Shown here one piece after another: positions 1 through 4,794 of a DNA stretch of 5,304 nt. Within the stretch, counting starts at the first letter, position 1. Each line of letters begins with the position of its first letter. Source of the stretch: DATFWK01 sp035259345 (GTDB lineage: Bacteria; Actinomycetota; Thermoleophilia; Miltoncostaeales; Miltoncostaeaceae); assembly GCA_035259345.1 (NCBI GenBank), contig DATFWK010000114.1, forward strand, positions 1-5,304. The letters are read 5' to 3'. The notes below the pieces were generated by a model. The model was given only the letters and a program-made list of their open reading frames with translations. It was not told where the DNA came from and ran no database searches. Position numbers and translations under genes: made by a program.

Positions 1-2
1 GA

Positions 3-20
3 CCCCCGGAGGAGCCGTGA
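3..20 (+). CDS. Possible 3' end of an upstream gene (last five codons and TGA)
   Basis: Frame 3 at the left edge reads CCC CCG GAG GAG CCG TGA, which would be a ...PPEEP C-terminus stopping at 18-20. The stop overlaps the efp GTG at 17-19 as GTGA, the same geometry seen at every other junction of this operon. In many bacteria an M24 aminopeptidase (pepP/pepQ family) precedes efp, so that is a reasonable guess for its identity. Five codons cannot establish the gene; the argument rests only on the repeated overlap pattern. Confidence 0.35.
   Translation, partial: PPEEP
8..14 (+). promoter_or_regulatory. Shine-Dalgarno sequence of efp
   Basis: GGAGGAG lies at 8-14, with its GGAGG core ending 4 nt before the GTG at 17. 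This is the clearest ribosome-binding site in the operon. It supports the GTG start, as does the resulting N-terminus MISTN, which matches the EF-P family. Confidence 0.7.
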
Positions 21-571
21 TCTCGACCAACGAGCTGAAGAACGGGTACGTCATCGACCTGGACGGCGAGCTCGCCACGGTCGTCGAGTTCCAGCACGTG
101 AAGCCGGGGAAGGGCGGCGCGTTCGTGCGCACCAAGCTCAAGAACCTGGCCACCGGCTCGGTCGTCGACCGCACCTTCCGGGCCGGCGAGAAGCTCACGA
201 GGGTCACCACCTCCCACCGCTCGATGCAGTTCCTCTACCAGGACGGCGACGACCTGGTGCTGATGGACAAGGAGACCTACGACCAGATCTCCTTCCGCGC
301 CGGCGACGTGGACAACGTGGACCTGCTCGCGCCCAACGCGGACGTGCAGGTCCTCCTCGTCCGCGAGCGGCCGTTCCGGGTCGAGCTGCCGATCGTCGTC
401 GAGCTGGCGGTCTCGCGGACGGATCCCGGGGTCAAGGGCGACACGGTCTCGAACGTGACCAAGCCGGCCGAGCTCGAGACCGGCGCGACGGTCAACGTCC
501 CCCTCTTCGTCAACGAGGGCGACCGGCTGAGGGTGGACACCCGCACTCGCGAGTACGTGAGCAGGGCGTGA
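17..571 (+). CDS. efp: Translation elongation factor P (EF-P)
   Basis: EF-P binds between the ribosomal P and E sites in the cytoplasm and stimulates peptide-bond formation at consecutive prolines. The 184-residue product has the usual family length and three-domain plan: an N-terminal KOW-like domain (about 1-63) and two OB folds (about 65-127 and 128-184). The first-domain tip reads KPGKGGAF, so Lys32 is the residue that reaches the peptidyl-transferase centre and is modified in many bacteria. The C-terminal family signature is visible (KPAELETG, then NVPLFVNEGD and VDTRTREYVSRA). The GTG start at 17 is backed by a good Shine-Dalgarno sequence and the typical MISTN beginning. Its stop overlaps the next start by 4 nt. 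The tip is PGKGG, not the PGKGP described for actinomycete EF-Ps that work unmodified. No lysine-modifying enzyme is encoded in the window. Confidence 0.98.
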   Translation: MISTNELKNGYVIDLDGELATVVEFQHVKPGKGGAFVRTKLKNLATGSVVDRTFRAGEKLTRVTTSHRSMQFLYQDGDDLVLMDKETYDQISFRAGDVDNVDLLAPNADVQVLLVRERPFRVELPIVVELAVSRTDPGVKGDTVSNVTKPAELETGATVNVPLFVNEGDRLRVDTRTREYVSRA

Positions 572-2325
572 GCGCCGGCCCGGTCGCCTGGGTCGACACA
601 AGCCTGCGCGACCTCGCCGCCCACCCCTGGGGGTCGGGGATCGGGGCCGAGGACCTCGCCGTCGCCGCGGCCGCGCTCGCGCGGACCGGCGCCGTCGTGC
701 TCGAGGCCCTCGACGCGCGCAGCGTGCGCGGGGCGCTCGACGGGCGCAGCGAGAGCCCCTGGGACCGCCTGCGCGCGATCGCCCGGGTCGCCGGCTCCCT
801 GCCCCTCGGCATCGTGGTGCCCGCCGGCACGCTGTGGGGCGAGCGCCCGCTTGGCGACGACCTGGCCCGGCGCCTGGTCTTCGTCGCCGTCGAGAGCGGC
901 GCCGGGCGCATCCGCAGCGTCGACCCGCTGAACCACGCCGAGCGCCTGGCGCCGGTCGCCGCCGCCGCCGCCGAGGCCGAGGTCGCGTTCGTGCCGACCA
1001 TCGGCGTGGCCCCGGCGCCGGAGCCGGGCCACCCGGAGTGGGTGCGCGAGGCGGAGCGGATGGCGTCGCTTCCCGGGGCGAGCGCGATCTGCATCACGGA
1101 CAACGCAGGCCTCTTGCGGCCGGACCAGCTCGCCGACCTCGTGCGCACGGTCGGCGCCGCGACCGGCCTGCCGATCGAGGTGTCCCTCATCGCCCCCGGC
1201 GACCTGGCATCGGTCTGCGCCATGGCGTCGGTCGAGGCCGGGGCGACGGCCGTGCAGGCCGCGGTGGGCGCGGTCGCCGTCGCGAGCGCCCGCCCGTCGG
1301 CCGAGACGCTGCGCGCCGCGCTCGCGGGCGGCCCGCACGACACCGCGGTGGACCGCACGGCGCTGCACGAGGCCGCGAGCCTCTGCTGGTCGATGATCCC
1401 GGCCGAGCGCCTGCGCCAGGCCGCCGTCGTCGCCGCCGGCCCGGCCCTCGGCCTGCCGCTCGACCTCGCGACCGGCCTCGCATCCCGGCTGGCGCGCCTC
1501 GGCCTCGGCGGCCAGCTGATCGAGGCGGCGGACGAGGCGGCGCGCGTGGCGCACGAGGCCGGCGACGTCACGCTCACGCTGCCGGTGGGGGAGGCGGTGG
1601 TCGCCCAGGCCGCCCGCCACGTGATCGAGGGACGGCGATGGGCCGAGGTCGAGCCGGTCCTCGCCGCGACGATCCTCGGCGTGAACGGGCCTCCGCGCGG
1701 GCCTGTCGCGCCCGAGGCGCTGGCCGCCGCCGGGGCGACGCCGGCCTCTCGCCCGCCTCCCGCGCCGGACCTGGCGGCCGTCGCCGACGATGCGCCGGGC
1801 GAGCTCAGCGAGGAGGACCTCCTGCTCTGGGCCATGTTCCCGGAGGCCACCGCGCGCCTGGTCGAGCGGCGCCGCTCGGTGGTGGGGGAGGCCTCCGACG
1901 CGGTGAGCCCCTCGGCCGTCGACCGGGCGCTGATCGAGACGCTGGTGGACGTCGTCGAGCAGGCCGGCGAGGCCGAGGTGAGCGTCGAGGTCGGCGGCGC
2001 GCGCGTGACGGTGCGCCGGTCGGCCCCCATGGCGGTGCCGGCCGGCGACGGGGCCGCGGCCGCCGCCGCCCAGGGCCCGGCCGACGGGCTGGCCAGGGTG
2101 GAGAGCCCGATGGTCGGCACCTTCTACCGGGCGCCCTCGCCGACGGCCGACGCCTTCGTCGCCGAGGGCGACCGCGTGAGCGCCGGCCAGACCCTCTGCA
2201 TCATCGAGGCCATGAAGATCTTCAACGAGATCGTGACGGAGCAGGGCGGCGTGGTGCGGGAGATCTGCGCCGAGAACGCCGAGCCGGTGGAGTACGGGCA
2301 GCTCCTGTTCCTGATCGAGCCGTGA
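568..2325 (+). CDS. accB: Degenerate carboxyltransferase module fused to biotin carboxyl carrier protein
   Basis: The 585-residue protein has two parts. Residues ~1-435 align along their length with the OadA/PycB/transcarboxylase-5S carboxyltransferase family: DTSLRD (10-15), CITDNAGLL (175-183), the EAGATAVQAA helix (223-232), and LSEEDLLLWAMFPE (413-426) near its end. The active site is largely gone. The carbamylated lysine of KDMAG is Thr177, the HxH metal ligands are Ser206 and Ile208, the substrate arginine is Pro85, and the glutamine of RDxxQ is Ala18; Arg14 and Asp15 remain. Residues ~449-485 resemble the AccB N-terminal helix, followed by an Ala-rich linker. A biotinyl domain at 511-585 carries the ACC-type protruding loop (TFYRAPSP, 518-525) and biotin acceptor Lys550 in EAMK. 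I infer an acyl-CoA carboxylase carrier with a catalytically dead scaffold. The start is coupled to efp by GTGA, and overlap with accC supports a joint holoenzyme. What the N-terminal module does is unknown. Confidence 0.93.
   Translation: MSAGPVAWVDTSLRDLAAHPWGSGIGAEDLAVAAAALARTGAVVLEALDARSVRGALDGRSESPWDRLRAIARVAGSLPLGIVVPAGTLWGERPLGDDLARRLVFVAVESGAGRIRSVDPLNHAERLAPVAAAAAEAEVAFVPTIGVAPAPEPGHPEWVREAERMASLPGASAICITDNAGLLRPDQLADLVRTVGAATGLPIEVSLIAPGDLASVCAMASVEAGATAVQAAVGAVAVASARPSAETLRAALAGGPHDTAVDRTALHEAASLCWSMIPAERLRQAAVVAAGPALGLPLDLATGLASRLARLGLGGQLIEAADEAARVAHEAGDVTLTLPVGEAVVAQAARHVIEGRRWAEVEPVLAATILGVNGPPRGPVAPEALAAAGATPASRPPPAPDLAAVADDAPGELSEEDLLLWAMFPEATARLVERRRSVVGEASDAVSPSAVDRALIETLVDVVEQAGEAEVSVEVGGARVTVRRSAPMAVPAGDGAAAAAAQGPADGLARVESPMVGTFYRAPSPTADAFVAEGDRVSAGQTLCIIEAMKIFNEIVTEQGGVVREICAENAEPVEYGQLLFLIEP
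1884..1905 (+). promoter_or_regulatory. Candidate internal ribosome-binding site and GTG start for a stand-alone carrier
   Basis: A GGGGGAGG stretch at 1884-1891 lies 11 nt before an in-frame GTG at 1903-1905 (codon 446 of the fusion). Starting here would give a 140-residue protein beginning VSPSAVDRALIE, which is the normal size and layout of a free AccB. The purine run could simply encode Val-Gly-Glu, and the spacing is longer than ideal, so this is a hypothesis based on position and module boundary. Confidence 0.3.
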
Positions 2326-3686
2326 AGCTGCTGGTCGCCAACCGCGGCGAGATCGCGGTGCGCGTCATCCGCACGGCCCGGGAGCTCGACATCCCCACGG
2401 TGGCCGTCTACTCCACGGCCGACGCGGAGACCCTGGCGGTCGAGCTCGCCGACGAGGCCGTGTGCATCGGGCCGCCGCCGGCGCCGGACTCGTACCTGAA
2501 CATCCGCAACGTGATCGGGGCGGCCGAGATCACGGACTGCACGGCGGTCCATCCCGGCTACGGGTTCCTGGCCGAGAACGCGGGCTTCGCCCGGGCCTGC
2601 GCCGAGCACGGCCTCACCTTCGTGGGCCCGTCGCCCGAGGTCATGGACGAGATGGGCGACAAGATCGCGGCCAAGCGGGCCGCCCAGCGGGCCGGGCTGC
2701 CGACGCTGCCGGGCTCGGACGGGCCGGTCTCGGACGTCGCCGCGGCGGCCGAGGCGGCCGAGGCGGCCGGCTTCCCGGTGCTGCTCAAGGCTGCGGCTGG
2801 TGGCGGCGGCCGGGGCATGCGGCGCGTCGAGCGGACGGAGGAGCTCTCGGGCGCCTTCGAGGTCGCAAACCGCGAGGCGGCCGCGGCGTTCGGCGACGGC
2901 TCCCTCTACGTCGAGCGGCTGCTGGAGGGCGCCCGCCACATCGAGGTCCAAATCCTCGCCGACGGCCTTGGCGGCGTGCTCGTGTGCGGCGACCGCGAGT
3001 GCTCGATCCAGCGCCGCCACCAGAAGCTCGTCGAGGAGGCGCCGGCGCCCAACCTGCCGGCGGCGACGCGCGCGGCCATGCACGACGCCTGCCTGCGGGC
3101 GGCCCGGGCCTGGGGCTACCGCAGCGCCGGGACGCTCGAGTTCCTCGTCGACGCCGCCGGCGACTTCTACTTCCTCGAGCTGAACGCGCGCCTGCAGGTG
3201 GAGCACCCGGTGACCGAGCTCGTGACCGGCCTGGACCTGGTCGCCGAGCAGCTGCGGGTGGCGGACGGCGGCCTGCTCTCGACCACGGGCATCGCGGAGT
3301 GCCGCGGCCACGCGATCGAGTGCCGCATCAACGCCGAGGACCCGGCGCGCGACTTCATGCCGGCGGCCGGGCGCCTGCGCGAGTTCCGGATGGCCCAGGG
3401 CATCGGCGTGCGGGTCGACACGCACTGCTCGGAGGGCCAGCTCGTGCCGCCGAACTACGACTCGCTGCTGGCCAAGCTCTGCGTCTGGGGGCCGGACCGC
3501 CAGCGCGCCGTCGCGCGCATGGCGAGGACCCTGGACGAGACCCACATCGGCGGCATCCCCACGACGCTCGCCCTCCTGCTCGACATCGCCGGCGAGCCCA
3601 CCTTCCGGGAGGGGCGCTACACGACGGCCTACCTGGTCGAGCGGGCGACGGCGCTGCCGTCGCTCGGCGTGGCGCGCGCCGCATGA
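2322..3686 (+). CDS. accC: Biotin carboxylase subunit of acyl-CoA carboxylase
   Basis: AccC uses ATP and bicarbonate to carboxylate the biotin carried by the preceding protein. The 454-residue product has the family's normal length and three parts: an N-terminal biotin-carboxylase domain (LLVANRGEIAVRV at 3-15), a central ATP-grasp domain, and a C-terminal domain (ECRINAED at 333-340). By comparison with E. coli AccC, the visible active-site residues are Lys114 (MGDK), Lys156 before the glycine-rich loop GGGGRGM, His206, His233 and Lys235 (RRHQK), Glu273, Glu286, Asn288, Arg290, Gln292, Glu294 (VEHPVTE) and Arg335. All are conserved, so the enzyme should be active. The frame is open far upstream, but homology begins exactly at the GTG at 2322. 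That GTG overlaps the carrier's stop as GTGA and has no Shine-Dalgarno, implying termination-reinitiation. No carboxyltransferase gene (accA/accD) lies in the window, so the acyl-CoA substrate is not settled here. Confidence 0.98.
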   Translation: MKLLVANRGEIAVRVIRTARELDIPTVAVYSTADAETLAVELADEAVCIGPPPAPDSYLNIRNVIGAAEITDCTAVHPGYGFLAENAGFARACAEHGLTFVGPSPEVMDEMGDKIAAKRAAQRAGLPTLPGSDGPVSDVAAAAEAAEAAGFPVLLKAAAGGGGRGMRRVERTEELSGAFEVANREAAAAFGDGSLYVERLLEGARHIEVQILADGLGGVLVCGDRECSIQRRHQKLVEEAPAPNLPAATRAAMHDACLRAARAWGYRSAGTLEFLVDAAGDFYFLELNARLQVEHPVTELVTGLDLVAEQLRVADGGLLSTTGIAECRGHAIECRINAEDPARDFMPAAGRLREFRMAQGIGVRVDTHCSEGQLVPPNYDSLLAKLCVWGPDRQRAVARMARTLDETHIGGIPTTLALLLDIAGEPTFREGRYTTAYLVERATALPSLGVARAA

Positions 3687-4114
3687 TGGCCCCGGCCGCC
3701 GAGGTGCGGGGGGGCCGCAGCGCCGCCCGCAGGGAGGCGGTCTTCCTCCTCTACCAGCGGGACGTGACCGGGCTGCAGCTCGAGGAGCTCGAGGCGAACG
3801 CCGAGCGCGCCCGCGGCGCGCCGCTCGACCCCTTCACGCGGGAGCTGGTCGCGGGCGTCGTCGCTCGGGAGGACGAGCTTGACGGGGCGATCGACGCGGC
3901 GGCCCAGGGCTGGAGCCTCGATCGGATCGCGCCGCTCGAGCGCAGCATCCTGCGGGTCGCGGCCTCCGAGGTCGTGCGCGGGGACGTGCCGCAGGCCGTC
4001 GCGATCGACGAGGCCGTCGAGCTCGCGAAGCGCTACTGCCAGGAGCGGGCGGCAGCCTTCGTCAACGGCATCCTGGGCACCATCGCCGCCGGCCGCCCCG
4101 GGGGCCAGGCGTGA
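3683..4114 (+). CDS. nusB: Transcription antitermination factor NusB
   Basis: NusB binds boxA RNA with NusE (ribosomal protein S10) and supports antitermination and processing of rRNA transcripts. The 143-residue all-helical product has typical length and landmarks: an arginine-rich first helix leading to EAVFLLYQ (18-25), FTRELVAGVV (51-60), the IAPLERSILRVAASE segment (82-96), the AIDEAVELAKRY helix (107-118) and FVNGILGTI near the end (126-134). The start at 3683 is ATGATG. Its ATGA overlaps the accC stop, and the second ATG at 3686 is an alternative one codon later. No Shine-Dalgarno is visible upstream, so translation probably depends on ribosomes finishing accC. The frame remains open upstream inside accC, but that part is an arginine-rich shadow. 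Linkage of nusB to efp and accBC is common in bacteria. Confidence 0.95.
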   Translation: MMAPAAEVRGGRSAARREAVFLLYQRDVTGLQLEELEANAERARGAPLDPFTRELVAGVVAREDELDGAIDAAAQGWSLDRIAPLERSILRVAASEVVRGDVPQAVAIDEAVELAKRYCQERAAAFVNGILGTIAAGRPGGQA

Positions 4115-4707
4115 GCGACCGGGAGCGCCTCGCCGAGGCCGCCGGCCGCCTCGAGGCGATCGCCGCCGCGCTCGCGGCGGGCGACCTCGACCCCGCCGTG
4201 GAGAAGCGGATGGCGGAGGAGGCGCTCGAGCTCTCCGCCGCGGTGGGCGAGCTGCTTCCCCGTGTCCTGCGCGAGGCCGAGGAGGCCGCCGGAGCCTGAG
4301 CGGGCCGCGGCCTCAGCGGCGCCGATCAGCTGCAGGGCGACGGTGAGGCCGGCGGCCGGGTCGCCGCCGACGATGGCCATGCGCACGACGCCGGCGGGCG
4401 CCTCGGGCAGGTCGTCGCGGTCGTCGAGGAGGACGACCGCCGGCACGCCGGCCGCGTCCAGGGTGGCGAGCGCCCGGTCGCGGGCCTCGGCCGCAGGCGC
4501 CGGCGCGCGCAGGTCGACCACCGCGGCCCGGCAGCGGCGCGGCCACGCGCGCGTGCCCCACGCGGCCGGGACCGGATCGCAGCCGAGCCCCCGGAGCATG
4601 AGCTGCAGCTGGGCTCGGTCGGCCCCTCCGAAGACCAGGACTCCGGCGCGCGAGCGGCGGGTCGCGATGGGGTGACGCACGGGCTCTCCCTGGATCGGCA
4701 TCGTCAT
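4033..4707 (-). CDS. Hypothetical protein with a receiver-like N-terminal half
   Basis: I do not recognise a named family. The first ~135 residues have balanced composition and GC-ending codons, and read as alternating strands and helices like a CheY-type receiver: VLVFGGAD (23-30), helix RAQLQLMLRGLG, AAVVDLRA (61-68), a helix at 73-87, VPAVVLLDD (88-96), VVRMAIVGGD (107-116) and a last helix. Asp65 sits where the phospho-acceptor would be, but the acidic pair after the first strand is Gly-Gly and the strand-5 lysine is missing, so any receiver would be degenerate. From residue ~137 the frame runs antisense through xseB and into nusB to a TAG at 4033-4035; that tail looks like a shadow and may not be functional. 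Start candidates are ATG 4707, ATG 4701 and GTG 4680; AGGGAGAG just before 4680 favours the last. Promoter signals are weak: TATCAG at 4739-4734 is only a partial -10 match. The real 3' boundary is uncertain. Confidence 0.5.
   Translation of the reverse strand: MTMPIQGEPVRHPIATRRSRAGVLVFGGADRAQLQLMLRGLGCDPVPAAWGTRAWPRRCRAAVVDLRAPAPAAEARDRALATLDAAGVPAVVLLDDRDDLPEAPAGVVRMAIVGGDPAAGLTVALQLIGAAEAAARSGSGGLLGLAQDTGKQLAHRGGELERLLRHPLLHGGVEVARRERGGDRLEAAGGLGEALPVAHAWPPGRPAAMVPRMPLTKAAARSWQ
4111..4299 (+). CDS. xseB: Probable exodeoxyribonuclease VII small subunit
   Basis: XseB is a small helical-hairpin protein that associates with the large catalytic subunit XseA to form exonuclease VII, a single-strand DNA exonuclease. 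This 62-residue product is a little short for the family. It shows the expected pattern of two amphipathic helices: RLEAIAAALAAGDLDP (13-28), matching the family's LExIVxxLExGxLxL, then an EEALELS segment (36-42) and a second charged helix. The usual YEEG and cysteine of the family are not obvious, so similarity is partial and position carries much of the weight: downstream of nusB and near dxs, where xseA-xseB often sit. GTG at 4111 overlaps the nusB stop as GTGA, with a G-rich stretch just before it. No xseA lies in the window. A different small coiled-coil protein is the alternative. Confidence 0.68.
   Translation: MSDRERLAEAAGRLEAIAAALAAGDLDPAVEKRMAEEALELSAAVGELLPRVLREAEEAAGA
4296..4316 (+). 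repeat. GC-rich inverted repeat covering the xseB stop
   Basis: CTGAG at 4296-4300 and CTCAG at 4312-4316 are perfect inverted repeats flanking a GC-rich core, inside which GGCCGCGGCC (4303-4312) is itself palindromic. The TGA of xseB (4297-4299) lies in the left arm. It could fold as a hairpin at the end of the operon, but there is no T-run on either strand, so a classical intrinsic terminator is not supported. Confidence 0.4.
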
Positions 4708-4780
4708 TCCAAGACGAGTGCCGGCGGCGCGCCCTGATACCCGGATCGGCCGGTTTTCCCCAGTCCGGCACCAGAGTGAC

Positions 4781-4794
4781 TAGAGTGCACCCCC
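4781..4794 (+). promoter_or_regulatory. Candidate -10 box and leaderless start region of dxs
   Basis: TAGAGT at 4781-4786 fits the TANNNT -10 form common in high-GC Gram-positive bacteria. It ends 8 nt before the dxs ATG, which puts transcription start at about 4793-4795. The intervening GCACCCCC contains no Shine-Dalgarno, consistent with a leaderless mRNA. No good -35 is visible at 16-19 nt. A short dyad, GCCGG (4749-4753) and CCGGC (4765-4769), and a repeated AGAGTG (4773-4778 and 4782-4787) lie close by and could be regulatory, but nothing proves it. Confidence 0.5.

Noticed and set aside
1840..1920. Fusion of the carboxyltransferase-like and carrier modules as a sequencing artefact
   Set aside because: The frame is continuous across the boundary, codon use does not change, both modules are complete, and GTG 568 is coupled to efp. 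Nothing indicates an indel.
277..2120. Two long minus-strand open frames opposite efp and the fusion gene (277-1620 and 510-2120)
   Set aside because: They are rich in Arg, Ala, Ser and Gly with no family motif, and lie opposite clearly conserved genes. Such frames are expected where TTA, CTA and TCA are rare.
834..2321. Long in-frame extension upstream of accC
   Set aside because: The extension is Arg/Gly-rich shadow of the fusion gene. Biotin-carboxylase homology begins at the GTG at 2322.
2124..3545. Minus-strand open frame opposite accC
   Set aside because: No recognisable domain, and its composition is that of an antisense shadow of a conserved enzyme.
2462..3682. In-frame extension upstream of nusB inside accC
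   Set aside because: Arg-rich shadow sequence. NusB homology fits a start at 3683, coupled to the accC stop.
4262..4675. Plus-strand frame of 137 codons after xseB, and the minus-strand frame 4313-4771
   Set aside because: Both are Arg/Ala/Ser-rich or Arg/Gly/Pro-rich low-complexity shadows. The competing minus frame ending at 4033 has balanced composition and a fold-like pattern.
4754..4763. TTTTCC as a -35 box for dxs
   Set aside because: Spacing to TAGAGT would be about 21 nt and the match to TTGACA is poor, so no -35 is claimed.
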